Shown: positions 1 to 6,755, counted from the stretch's first letter. The stretch is 8,538 nucleotides of DNA from Candidatus Izemoplasmatales bacterium (GCA_028702245.1 JAQVPE010000026.1:1-8538), one strand, 5' to 3'. Notes: a model not told the origin generated them from the sequence alone. A program made the numbers and translations.

Positions 1-8
1 AAGTATCT

Positions 9-24
9 CAAAATTATTCCTCCT
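9..24 (-). promoter_or_regulatory. Ribosome binding site and TTG start of a gene running off the left edge
   Basis: Read on the minus strand, AGGAGG (24 to 19) overlaps the TAG stop of the epimerase gene (25-23). It is followed after seven bases by TTG (11-9). No ATG is available in the remaining bases, so a second minus-strand gene probably starts here with TTG, translationally coupled to the epimerase gene. Only about three codons are inside the window, so nothing can be said about its product. Confidence 0.5.
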
Positions 25-1012
25 ATTCAAGATATCCGTTGTCGATGTACCACTCAATTGCTTCTTTCAGGGCATCTTTCAAGTTGCTTTGCGAGTACCC
101 AAGCTCGCGAATCGCTTTAGCAGAAGCATAATAGTGGCCATCTCCGGATATCTTAGCCATGGCTCTTGTAAGTTTAGGTTTTTTTCTCACTACCCATGCA
201 ATAAACTCCATCAAGGCCGCGAATAGGATCGCTATTGGCGTCGGAATCTTCCATTTTGGCGGTTTGACATTTGCACAACTGCCGATCAAAGAGAAGAATT
301 CCTTGTAACAAAGATTGGTTCCACCTGTAATGTAGCATTCGCCAACCTTTCCCAAATCAATCGCGTTAACACAGGCTTTGGCAACGTCCTTGACCGAAGA
401 AAAGCACCTTCCGCCAACTGCATATCCAGGTACTTTTCTCTTCATCACCGATATGATCATTTCTCCGGGCCCTGGTTTCGCATCATATTCGCCAATCATG
501 AATGTCGGGTTGATAATGACAACAGGGAGAGATTTTGTTTGATGGGCTTGGCTCAGCAAATAGTCCTGGGCGGCTTTCTTAGAATCCATGTAGTCCAATC
601 CATACTTCCCGCACGTGTAAACATCTGCCTCTGTTCCTGGTTTTTCTTTGGTGCCAAACCCAAACGAGTTGGCTGTTCCAACATGGATAAATTTCTTGAT
701 CGGTTTCTTTTCGATTTCACTTGCTAGGTTTTTCACCGTCTCATAGTTAATCTTCCATGATAGCTCGTTTTTTGTTGGCCAAACATCGGTGATTGCGGCG
801 GTATGGATCACAATATCACAATGATCGAGCGCGTTTCTAATGTCTTCACGGTTAAGAAGGTTCCCTTTGAAAACCTCATATTTGAGTCCGCGAAGACATT
901 CTTCAGAGGTGTTTTCCATAATGAACGCTTTGACTTCATATCCTGCTTCGAGGAGAGCGCGAACGACGTGGCATCCAAGAAACCCGTTGGCTCCTGTCAC
1001 TAATACTTTCAA
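23..1012 (-). CDS. NAD(P)-dependent epimerase/reductase of the extended SDR family
   Basis: The product has 329 residues, a normal length for extended short-chain dehydrogenases of the epimerase, dihydroflavonol-4-reductase or 3-beta-HSD-like group. The N-terminal Rossmann motif is TGANGFLG (G7, G10, G13), and the catalytic pair is Y141-x3-K145 in YMDSK. A hydrophobic stretch around residues 254-272, followed by basic residues, suggests membrane association, as in 3-beta-HSD-like members. The likely reaction is NAD(P)-linked oxidoreduction or epimerisation of a sugar-nucleotide, sterol-like or similar keto/hydroxy substrate; the sequence does not identify the substrate. The start is TTG at 1012, supported by AGAAGG eight bases upstream (1026-1021). 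A Shine-Dalgarno site for the next gene overlaps the stop, so this is an upstream gene of an operon. Family assignment is secure; specific function is not. Confidence 0.88.
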   Translation of the reverse strand: MKVLVTGANGFLGCHVVRALLEAGYEVKAFIMENTSEECLRGLKYEVFKGNLLNREDIRNALDHCDIVIHTAAITDVWPTKNELSWKINYETVKNLASEIEKKPIKKFIHVGTANSFGFGTKEKPGTEADVYTCGKYGLDYMDSKKAAQDYLLSQAHQTKSLPVVIINPTFMIGEYDAKPGPGEMIISVMKRKVPGYAVGGRCFSSVKDVAKACVNAIDLGKVGECYITGGTNLCYKEFFSLIGSCANVKPPKWKIPTPIAILFAALMEFIAWVVRKKPKLTRAMAKISGDGHYYASAKAIRELGYSQSNLKDALKEAIEWYIDNGYLE

Positions 1013-1045
1013 TCTGTTTTCCTTCTTTCCAAGTATGTTATTATA

Positions 1046-1054
1046 ATTATATCA
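1046..1054 (-). promoter_or_regulatory. Extended -10 promoter of the epimerase operon
   Basis: On the minus strand the sequence TGATATAAT combines a consensus -10 hexamer (1051-1046) with the TG of an extended -10 element. At 17 bp spacing the -35 position reads GCTTCT, which is poor, so the extended -10 would have to carry the promoter. It lies about 34 bases upstream of the TTG start, leaving a short leader containing the ribosome binding site. Confidence 0.5.
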
Positions 1055-1277
1055 CATTACCATTTCCGAGAAGCATATTACTGCGATTCTAAGCCGTTTT
1101 GAATGTCCACCACTCAATGCTTCAACAACGTATATCAACTATAGAACGTAATTCTCTCTCTTCCTTTGTTTGACCACAACCCTTGAGACACTTTCAAAGT
1201 CCATATTATAATAAGATTATCCCAAAATGACGATCTCGAGTTTCCCATGCATTATTGCCCAAAATGGGTTTTAAATA

Positions 1278-1286
1278 TGCTATAAT
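1278..1286 (+). promoter_or_regulatory. Extended -10 promoter upstream of a decayed gene
   Basis: TGCTATAAT forms an extended -10 element (hexamer 1281-1286). No good -35 box sits 16-18 bp upstream. About 37 bases downstream is AAGGAG (1324-1329), a good Shine-Dalgarno sequence, but no ATG, GTG or TTG stands at a suitable distance after it. The signals therefore appear to serve the broken reading frame that follows. The rest of 1055-1277 shows no convincing gene. Confidence 0.4.
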
Positions 1287-1323
1287 TATCAAAGTAACAT
1301 CTGAATAATCGGTCAAGTATTAA

Positions 1324-1706
1324 AAGGAGAAACAAGATATCCTTCGAAAGAATGATTCACCGAGATGTCCAGAAGACTGGGTTCCAATCATAATATGGCG
1401 CTCGTTGGTTGAAGAAGCTCAATCCAAATCACAAACGACACTTCAAAATATTCAAGCGATTGTTTATTTACTATCTACTATTGACGATTAGAATTTTGTC
1501 CAGTTGAAATCAACGGATATAATTCTATAATCAAAGAAACCGAATCGACAACTTCTCAATTGGCTCCTCAATTCTTTTTGATCAAAATTGATAGCTTGTG
1601 TGTTATTGAATTCATGGTCAAAGTGCGCATGGGTATTAGCGAAGCCATCGTCCTTCCTAAATCATGTGATTGTATCATCACACCCCATACAAAGGGGCCA
1701 ATCTGA
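1324..1706 (+). pseudogene. Decayed small coding region of unknown family
   Basis: Two overlapping open stretches read like coding sequence but are not one intact gene. Frame 1 is open from the Shine-Dalgarno site to a TAG at 1489-1491 and includes RSLVEEAQSKSQTTLQNIQ and AIVYLLSTIDD. Frame 3 opens just before this (previous stop 1482-1484) and stays open to TGA at 1704-1706; it includes VEINGYNSIIKE and QLAPQFFLIKIDSL. A single-base indel near 1485-1489 would join them into about 120 codons. No usable start codon follows the Shine-Dalgarno site. I do not recognise the protein. An alternative is chance openness in an AT-rich intergenic region, but the paired promoter and ribosome binding site argue for a dead gene. 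Confidence 0.4.
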
Positions 1707-1792
1707 CATTACAAGAATTGAAGCTGTGTATATAAGCATTCCCTGATAAAAATTAAAAAGACCTTGTCGGTCAGAATAAGGAGGATCTCATT

Positions 1793-3163
1793 ATGGATAC
1801 TTATGATCTTATCGTAATCGGTGGCGGCCCTGGCGGTTATCACGGGGCGGAAAGAGCAGCCCATGCTGGTTACCACACTTTGTTAATCGAAAAGAGAAAA
1901 TTAGGGGGCGTATGCCTGAACGAAGGGTGTATTCCTAGCAAGGCGTTTTTAAACAGCGCCAAATTTTATGATCACGCCACTCACGGCGCAACCTATGGCA
2001 TTCAAGCTGAGAAAGTCAACTTCGATCAAAAGGCCGTTCTCAAACGCAAAGATCGGGTTGTCAGGCGTCTGGTTGCCGGCGTTGCTCAACAATTGAAACA
2101 ACGTCAAGTGACTGTCATCAACGGGGTAGCCAGCATTGTCAGCAAAACCAAAGAAGGTTTTATGGTCCAAGTTGACCAAACCAGTTTCTTAGGAAAGCGC
2201 TTGTTGATAGCAACTGGTTCCGTTCCCATCATTCCTCCGATTGATGGTTTGAACGAAGCTTTGGCAACCGGCAATATTCTTACCAGTCGAGAAATTTTGG
2301 ATCTTGAAACGATTCCAGAAAAGTTGACCATCGTCGGGGCGGGAATCATTGGCTTGGAGATGGCGGCTTATTTTCAAACTGTCGGGAGTCAAGTCACCGT
2401 CGTAGAAATGTTACCAAAAATCGCTGGCAATATTGATCCCGATCTGACCGAAGCACTGCAAAAATCATTGGAAAAACGAGGCGTCACATTCCATCTTTCA
2501 AGCAAAGTCACTCAAATTCACGCTCAACAAATCACCTTTGAGAAGGATTTTCAAGAGCAGACTCTTGAACATGACAAATTGCTTTTATCAATCGGCCGCC
2601 GTCCGGCAACCGAACAACTCGGGCTTGAAAACGTCGGTGTCGAACTCGCTAAGAACAAAGCGATTGTCACAGATTTACAGTCTCGTACCAACATTGAGAA
2701 TGTCTATGCTGTAGGCGATGTGAATGGCAAATCGATGCTCGCCCATACCGCCTATCGGGAAGCGGAAGTCGCTATTAATACCATGCTTGGCGAAACGGAC
2801 TCGATCCAGTATGAAGCGATTCCTGCGGTCGTCTACACCACGCCGGAACTCGCCACGGTCGGCTTGACTGAAACTGAAGCGTTAGCCAAAGGCTTTGATT
2901 GTCAAATGGTGAGTCTTCCCGTTGCTTATTCCGGAAGACACATCGCTGAAAACGATGATTCAAACGGACTCATCAAACTTATCGTCGACAAAAAAAGCAA
3001 CACGCTTTTGGGTGCTCATTTGGCAATGCAGTATGCCAGCGAGATCATCTTGACGCTCTCGATGGCCATCGATCTAAAACTGACAGTCAAAACATTGTCT
3101 CGCCTTGTCTATCCCCATCCTACCGTTGGTGAACTGATCAAAGATACTTTGTTTTCACTCTAG
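1793..3163 (+). CDS. lpdA: Dihydrolipoamide dehydrogenase (E3 / L-protein)
   Basis: This flavoprotein of 456 residues re-oxidises dihydrolipoyl groups with NAD+ as the E3 component of 2-oxo-acid dehydrogenase complexes or the L-protein of glycine cleavage. The order of motifs is complete: FAD-binding GGGPGG at 10-15; the redox disulfide in GGVCLNEGC (C41, C46); the NAD-binding VGAGIIGLE around 181-189; the second FAD motif YAVGD at 305-309; and the C-terminal catalytic dyad H442/E447 in HPTVGE, spaced as in E. coli Lpd. The ATG at 1793 has a strong AAGGAGG eight bases upstream (1778-1784). No convincing promoter is visible, only a weak CTGACA and TATATA at 1703-1734. No E1, E2 or gcv gene adjoins it, so the complex it serves cannot be told. 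Transcription probably continues to the terminator at 3523-3564. Confidence 0.93.
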   Translation: MDTYDLIVIGGGPGGYHGAERAAHAGYHTLLIEKRKLGGVCLNEGCIPSKAFLNSAKFYDHATHGATYGIQAEKVNFDQKAVLKRKDRVVRRLVAGVAQQLKQRQVTVINGVASIVSKTKEGFMVQVDQTSFLGKRLLIATGSVPIIPPIDGLNEALATGNILTSREILDLETIPEKLTIVGAGIIGLEMAAYFQTVGSQVTVVEMLPKIAGNIDPDLTEALQKSLEKRGVTFHLSSKVTQIHAQQITFEKDFQEQTLEHDKLLLSIGRRPATEQLGLENVGVELAKNKAIVTDLQSRTNIENVYAVGDVNGKSMLAHTAYREAEVAINTMLGETDSIQYEAIPAVVYTTPELATVGLTETEALAKGFDCQMVSLPVAYSGRHIAENDDSNGLIKLIVDKKSNTLLGAHLAMQYASEIILTLSMAIDLKLTVKTLSRLVYPHPTVGELIKDTLFSL

Positions 3164-3202
3164 AATGATTCTACGCCAAAACAAAAATTTATCGTTTTAT
3201 AA

Positions 3203-3499
3203 CTTTCATCCCGGAAATCTAGGAAAATTAATCATTATGATATTCTGGACAACGTGTATAATAAAACGATTGAAGCGGAAAAGAATCGGTATTAGAAAGT
3301 TGATTTCCAGATTATCTATCCATCGGGCAAAAATCCGTAGCGGTGTGACAAGCGTATTTGCTTGATGGACATGATACCATCTTTGGATCACACCGCGACC
3401 AATTGAATTATCGATACCGTCCATGACAAGATCCTGCCTTTGAAAGAGCATGTGCATCAAATGGACTTCTCCGTGAAAGAGACAAATCTTGAAGTGTAA
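3203..3499 (+). pseudogene. Degenerate reading frame with three in-frame stops
   Basis: One frame reads like protein across this interval but is interrupted by TAG at 3293, TAG at 3338 and TGA at 3404 before its final TAA at 3497-3499. The recognisable pieces are YDILDNVYNKTIEAEKNRY, then KVDFQIIYPSGKNP, then MDMIPSLDHTATN, then IIDTVHDKILPLKEHVHQ ending MDFSVKETNLEV. The frame is kept throughout, so the lesions would be point mutations rather than indels. I do not recognise the family. It follows lpdA by about 40 bases and is closed by a strong terminator, as the last gene of a former lpdA transcript would be. A 66-codon plus-strand ORF (3165-3365) and an 84-codon minus-strand ORF (3206-3460) cover the same bases and look like shadows. 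Confidence 0.4.
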
Positions 3500-3522
3500 G
3501 AGTTAAGTATAAAAACAAAAAG

Positions 3523-3564
3523 ACTCCCATTTAGTGAGAAAGCAAATGAAATGGGAGTTTTTTT
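3523..3564 (+). terminator. Strong bidirectional intrinsic terminator
   Basis: ACTCCCATTT (3523-3532) pairs perfectly over 10 bp with AAATGGGAGT (3549-3558), with a 16-base loop and a T run on the plus strand. On the minus strand the same stem is followed by CTTTTTGTTTTT (3522-3511). It can therefore end both the lpdA transcript and the convergent trpB transcript. The following stretch, 3565-3757, shows no gene or other structure and would be the trpB 3' untranslated region. Confidence 0.88.
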
Positions 3565-3757
3565 ATCATTTTCGGTGAAAAAGACATTTAGAAAACTCTT
3601 TTCCGACTTAAAGTATTTGTATCAATTCATTTTGGCTAATCTGGTAATTATAACTTCTGTCATTCTAACTATATTGTGACATATTTCAAGTAGATGATTT
3701 AAGGCTGATATCTACATTCAATGCTAAATCTCAATTCAAATATATAGAATAAATGCA

Positions 3758-4933
3758 TTAGTCTACCAGTTCATAGTTTCTATATTTAGCTATTTGTTTG
3801 ACATCCTTATCGCCTCTTCCAGAAAGATTGACGACAATTATCTGATCTTTATTCAGTTTTGGCGCAAGTTTGATCGTTTCAACTAATGCGTGCGCTGATT
3901 CAATGGCTGGGATTATCCCTTCCACTCTTGACAATACCTCAAATGCTCTGACCGCTTCTTCATCAGTCGCACTAACGTATTTGACTCTCTTTGTCTCATG
4001 TAGATAAGCGTGTTCCGGGCCTACTCCTGGATAATCCAATCCCGCAGAAAGCGAATATACCGGTGATATTTCTCCGTTTTCTTCGAAAAGACAAATCGTA
4101 TTCATCCCGTGAATGACACCTTCGACTCCTTTGGTGATCGTTGAAGCGTGTTCTTTGGTATCTAATCCTTTTCCAGCAGCTTCAACCCCAATCAGATTGA
4201 CTTCTTCATGATTGATAAACTCATAAAATGCGCCAATGGCGTTTGATCCGCCACCAACGCAAGCTATCACATAATCAGGAAGCCTTTGTTCTTTTGAATG
4301 TAGTTGTTCTTTGATCTCTTCGCCGATCACTTTTTGAAACTCGCGAACCATTTTTGGATAAGGATGCGGTCCAACTGCTGAACCAATTAGATAGAACGAC
4401 TTGTCCAGTTCTTTACTCCAAGCGCATAGGGCGCTGTCAACGGCTTCTTTTAGCGTCTTCAAACCATCATGGACAATGATGACTTTAGCGCCCAAAAGTT
4501 CCATTCGATAAACGTTCATGCTTTGCTTGATCACGTCTTCATAACCCATATGAATTTCGCATTCCATGCCAAATAGGGCCGCAATAGTTGCTGTCGCAAC
4601 CCCGTGTTGGCCAGCTCCGGTTTCTGCTATCAATTTGGTTTTATTCATTCTTTTAGCAAGCAGGGCTTGTCCTAAAACGTTATTGATTTTGTGCGAACCG
4701 GTATGGTTCAAATCCTCTCTTTTCAAATAGATCTTCGCTCCGCCCAACATTTCCGTCAGGTTTGCTGCATAATAGAGCAATGATGGACGATTTGCATATT
4801 CTTTTAAATATGTTTTGAACTCACTCCAAAAATCCAAATCGTCAGCATATTTTGCATATGCTCTTTCTACTTCTTTGACCGCCTGTAAAACCTCGCCGCC
4901 AACAAACTGGCCGCCAAACTTTCCAAATTCCAT
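3758..4933 (-). CDS. trpB: Tryptophan synthase beta chain (TrpB1 type)
   Basis: The PLP enzyme condenses indole with L-serine to L-tryptophan, normally as the beta subunit of an alpha2-beta2 tryptophan synthase. From the ATG at 4933 the protein has 391 residues, the usual length. The PLP lysine is K82 in [11 protein letters not shown]104 and H110 lie in ETGAGQHG; the PLP-phosphate loop is GGGSNA at 227-232; SGRGDKD is near the C terminus. All are offset by five from Salmonella TrpB. A longer reading from 4984 is open, but its extra 17 codons overlap the T-box terminator, whereas the ATG at 4933 has AGAAGGG close upstream. No trpA, trpC, trpD, trpE or trpF lies in the window and flanking genes are unrelated, so it appears to be monocistronic and controlled by tRNA-Trp charging through its leader. 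It may be used for indole salvage or depend on a trpA elsewhere. Confidence 0.96.
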   Translation of the reverse strand: MEFGKFGGQFVGGEVLQAVKEVERAYAKYADDLDFWSEFKTYLKEYANRPSLLYYAANLTEMLGGAKIYLKREDLNHTGSHKINNVLGQALLAKRMNKTKLIAETGAGQHGVATATIAALFGMECEIHMGYEDVIKQSMNVYRMELLGAKVIIVHDGLKTLKEAVDSALCAWSKELDKSFYLIGSAVGPHPYPKMVREFQKVIGEEIKEQLHSKEQRLPDYVIACVGGGSNAIGAFYEFINHEEVNLIGVEAAGKGLDTKEHASTITKGVEGVIHGMNTICLFEENGEISPVYSLSAGLDYPGVGPEHAYLHETKRVKYVSATDEEAVRAFEVLSRVEGIIPAIESAHALVETIKLAPKLNKDQIIVVNLSGRGDKDVKQIAKYRNYELVD

Positions 4934-4973
4934 AATTATCCCTTCTGTCTTTCTCAGTAAGTATTTTGGGTAT

Positions 4974-5234
4974 AAAAAAAACACCTCAACAATCGGGACG
5001 AAATGTTCGTGGTGCCACCCGATATTCCTGAAACAAAAAATGTTTCAGCTTAACAAAATACTCCATCAATCAAGACGTTCATATTTTTGTCCTGTAACGG
5101 CGACTTCCGGCAATAGCTACATCTCGCTACGCTTCTCCAAAGGCCATTCGCTTAGTTATTATATCGCCTATCTTTCACCATCATAGACTCGCTGAAGATT
5201 TTTACCTAAGTTACTATTCTTTTTCATTGAATTT
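4974..5234 (-). promoter_or_regulatory. Tryptophan-specific T-box riboswitch (trpB leader)
   Basis: This leader binds uncharged tRNA-Trp and lets transcription continue into trpB. In RNA order: AGUA (5215-5212) and the helix CUUAG/CUAAG (5210-5206 with 5155-5151) frame the specifier loop; the specifier UGG is at 5146-5144 within CGAAUGGCC; the distal part of Stem I contains GAUGGUGAAAGAUAG (5182-5168). A Stem III hairpin UGAAAC/GUUUCA spans 5047-5029. The antiterminator is AUCGGG / bulge UGGCACC / ACGAA-CAU-UUCGU / CCCGAU (5023-4992), and the T-box core is GGGUGGCACCACG. The variable base of UGGN is C, which would pair with a G discriminator, as in bacterial tRNA-Trp. The competing terminator pairs CACC and AACA (5014-5004) with UGUU and GGUG (4991-4982) and ends in eight U (4981-4974). 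The two folds share bases and exclude each other. Confidence 0.93.
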
Positions 5235-5240
5235 AACTTA

Positions 5241-5268
5241 ATTATATAGATTATATTTCCAATGTCAA
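5241..5268 (-). promoter_or_regulatory. trpB promoter
   Basis: On the minus strand TTGACA (5268-5263) and TATAAT (5246-5241) are both exact consensus hexamers, separated by 16 bp. The expected start of transcription is near 5234, just before the Stem I region of the T-box leader. A strong constitutive promoter followed by conditional termination is the usual T-box arrangement. Confidence 0.85.
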
Positions 5269-5277
5269 GCGTATCAA

Positions 5278-5345
5278 ATAAAAAAGCTCCCTTCATCAGA
5301 GTGGTATTCTAAGAATACCTTGTCTCCAACTTTTGGAAGCTATTT
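5278..5345 (-). repeat. Direct repeat copy 1, downstream of fic
   Basis: This copy is closely similar to 6383-6451 in the same orientation; the two bracket the fic gene. Outer blocks are nearly identical (ATAAAAAAG, CCTTCATCAGAGTG, TCTCCAACT, TTGGAAGCTATTT), while the middle differs. On the minus strand GCUUCC pairs with GGGAGC, followed by UUUUUU, and an inner perfect hairpin GGTATTC/GAATACC is present, so this copy can also act as the fic terminator. The minus strand is also open here: a frame beginning at ATG 5400, right after the fic stop, reads MVMDGAEFLRHPDPPNLPE and then EIASKSWRQGIL before TGATGA. It could therefore be the tail of a small gene rather than a structural repeat. Confidence 0.7.
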
Positions 5346-5401
5346 CCGGTAAATTTGGTGGATCTGGGTGTCTCAGAAATTCAGCCCCGTCCATAACCAT
5401 T

Positions 5402-6322
5402 TTATTGAATAATGCGGAGCCATAATAATTCAGAATCAATCAAAAAATCTGATATTAAACTTATAAATTTTGAGTAATCTAAAGTCGTATGCGCTAAGTC
5501 TAATGCTTCGTAATACTCTGCTCTTCTACTTTTTGTTATTACAATGGGTGTATATCCATATTTCATAAGTTCAAAATTGAGTATTAATCTTGCTGTTCGA
5601 CCATTTCCATCAATAAATGGGTGTATTTTTACAAACTCACCATGTAAAAGACAGGCTTTTATAACAGGATGGTAATCATTCCACTCTCTATCATATTCAG
5701 CAAATAATTCTTGCATTACCTCCGATATGATAATATGATTTGGTGGAATATGACTTGCACCACTAATTGTGACATTTTCATTTCTATATTTTCCTGCATT
5801 ATTATTATCAATATCTTTAAGGATCAACTGGTGAATATTTCTGACTGTCCACTCTGTTAAATCCTTTTTTTCCTTAATAATTATTTCTATATATTCAATA
5901 GCTTCCTTATGATTAATAACTTCTAAATGTTCAGTAACACTTTTCCCTCCGATGGTGATACCCTCTAATACTACCTTGGTTTCTGACATTGTCAATGTGT
6001 TGCCTTCGATTGCGTTAGAGTTGTATGTCCAATCAATTATAAGTTTTTCCCGAAGTGATTTTACAACATTTGTTGATAAAGGTCTATGCTGGTCTATGAT
6101 CTTTTTCATCGAGTCTATCTTAGAAAAATCATGTTCCAATCCCTTATACTCTTTTTTGATTGATTTTCTAGCATCATATGGTTTTGAAGCATTTTCAGCA
6201 ATCATCCAAGTTTTACCAACTTTAAATGCTCCATCAACTCTACCTTCTTCACATAAAACTCTTACTCGTCGATCATTTACATTCCATTTGCTCGCCGTTT
6301 CTTTTGTTGTTAAATACTTCAT
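5402..6322 (-). CDS. Fic family protein AMP-transferase with N-terminal helix-turn-helix
   Basis: Fic enzymes transfer AMP from ATP to hydroxyl side chains of target proteins. The active-site motif is complete: HPFIDGNGRTAR at 234-245, with catalytic H234, the D238 metal site and the anion-binding GNGR. An N-terminal inhibitory motif S102-x3-E106-G107 (SNAIEGN) makes it a class II, self-inhibited Fic. Residues 1-40 (TTKETASKWNVNDRRVRVLC and on) resemble a MerR/HTH_17 helix-turn-helix, so it may bind DNA as well. The length of 306 residues is normal for this architecture. The start ATG at 6322 has GGGGTGA a few bases upstream. It is flanked by two direct repeats and an IS110 element, is more AT-rich than the metabolic genes, and was probably acquired horizontally. 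No antitoxin gene is adjacent. The target protein is unknown. Confidence 0.9.
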   Translation of the reverse strand: MKYLTTKETASKWNVNDRRVRVLCEEGRVDGAFKVGKTWMIAENASKPYDARKSIKKEYKGLEHDFSKIDSMKKIIDQHRPLSTNVVKSLREKLIIDWTYNSNAIEGNTLTMSETKVVLEGITIGGKSVTEHLEVINHKEAIEYIEIIIKEKKDLTEWTVRNIHQLILKDIDNNNAGKYRNENVTISGASHIPPNHIIISEVMQELFAEYDREWNDYHPVIKACLLHGEFVKIHPFIDGNGRTARLILNFELMKYGYTPIVITKSRRAEYYEALDLAHTTLDYSKFISLISDFLIDSELLWLRIIQ

Positions 6323-6341
6323 ATAATCACCCCAATTATAT

Positions 6342-6368
6342 ATTATACCGTTATCGGTATATTGTCAA
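6342..6368 (-). promoter_or_regulatory. fic promoter with an 18-bp palindromic operator
   Basis: On the minus strand TTGACA (6368-6363) is followed by TATAAT (6347-6342) at 15 bp, or by TAATAT (6345-6340) at 17 bp. The spacer holds the inverted repeat TATACCGTTATCGGTATA (6344-6361 as read on the plus strand), with seven-base perfect arms and a four-base centre. A dimeric repressor bound here would block RNA polymerase. The N-terminal helix-turn-helix of the adjacent Fic protein is the obvious candidate, which would make it autoregulated; that link is inference. Confidence 0.65.
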
Positions 6369-6382
6369 ATGAATTATAAGTT

Positions 6383-6451
6383 ATAAAAAAGGCTTCCTTC
6401 ATCAGAGTGTATGGCTTAGTATCCCATATCTCCAACTATTGGAAGCTATTT
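6383..6451 (-). repeat. Direct repeat copy 2, upstream of fic
   Basis: This is the partner of 5278-5345 in the same orientation. On the minus strand GCUUCC pairs exactly with GGAAGC, followed by a run of six U, giving a terminator-like end pointing toward fic. The middle forms a weaker hairpin TATGG/CCATA. The same minus-strand frame as in copy 1 reads EIASNSWRYGIL before TGATGA, but an in-frame TGA lies immediately upstream, so here only the tail of any gene remains. Its right edge lies about 40 bp left of the IS110 element. Confidence 0.7.
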
Positions 6452-6493
6452 CAATTCATGATGTGTTAGGTTACCTATTTTAATACAAATTAG

Positions 6494-6503
6494 CACGTAT
6501 AAT
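6494..6503 (+). promoter_or_regulatory. -10 half of the circle-junction promoter
   Basis: TATAAT (6498-6503) lies four bases inside the left end and has no -35 box in the integrated state. In the excised circle the right end would supply TTGACT (8041-8046) with a 16-bp spacer, made of 12 bases from the right end and four from the left. IS110 elements are known to build their RNA promoter this way. Confidence 0.65.
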
Positions 6504-6504
6504 T

Positions 6505-6755
6505 AAAGCTGTAAGAATTACAGGATTAATTATATATATCCTTTCTTCTTGACTTACCCAGAAGGGTTTGTTTGTTCTATAATAACTGTATAAGCACTGT
6601 GGATCTGTAACTAATTTAGTATGCTTCGAGCATTTGGGGTGACTCAGACCACAGTTTTTTATTTTCTAAATGTTAATCAGTTAGCTAAGACTAGATCTTT
6701 TATCTTCGTGATTACATGGATAAGAAACTGTTAAGACCGCAGGCTTAAATTTCAT
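6505..6755 (+). ncRNA. Probable bridge RNA of the IS110 element
   Basis: IS110-group recombinases use an RNA from the left end with a 5' stem-loop, a target-binding loop and a donor-binding loop. Here the 5' hairpin is CTGTAA-GAA-TTACAG (6509-6523). The first large stem-loop is closed by ACTGTGG/CCACAGT (6596-6602 with 6649-6655) and CTG/CAG, and capped by ATGCT-TCG-AGCAT (6621-6633). Its internal loop has TAACTAATTTAGT on the left (6608-6620) and TTGGGGTGACT on the right (6634-6644). The second is closed by TTAAtCAGTT/AACTGTTAA (6673-6682 with 6726-6734). GGGGTGACT is exactly complementary to AGTCACCCC at the right junction (8057-8065), as a right-target guide would be. The 3' end is uncertain; T6 at 6655-6660 could terminate a shorter form. 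Confidence 0.6.

Noticed and set aside
1258..1268. CCCAAAATGGG hairpin as a terminator
   Set aside because: The stem is only four base pairs and the T tract is short.
3206..3460. 84-codon minus-strand ORF
   Set aside because: No ribosome binding site or family motif, and it is antisense to a more protein-like degenerate frame.
4934..4984. Seventeen extra N-terminal residues of TrpB from the ATG at 4984
   Set aside because: They overlap the T-box terminator stem and U tract, lack family similarity and have no ribosome binding site.
4815..5186. 123-codon plus-strand ORF across the trpB start and T-box
   Set aside because: It is antisense to trpB and to a structured RNA leader; composition and lack of start signals mark it as a shadow.
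6383..6451. Hammerhead ribozyme suggested by CUGAUGA on the minus strand of both repeat copies
   Set aside because: There is no GAAA on the other side of a stem II and no recognisable cleavage-site strand. CUGAUGA is also explained by TGATGA stops in the shared frame.
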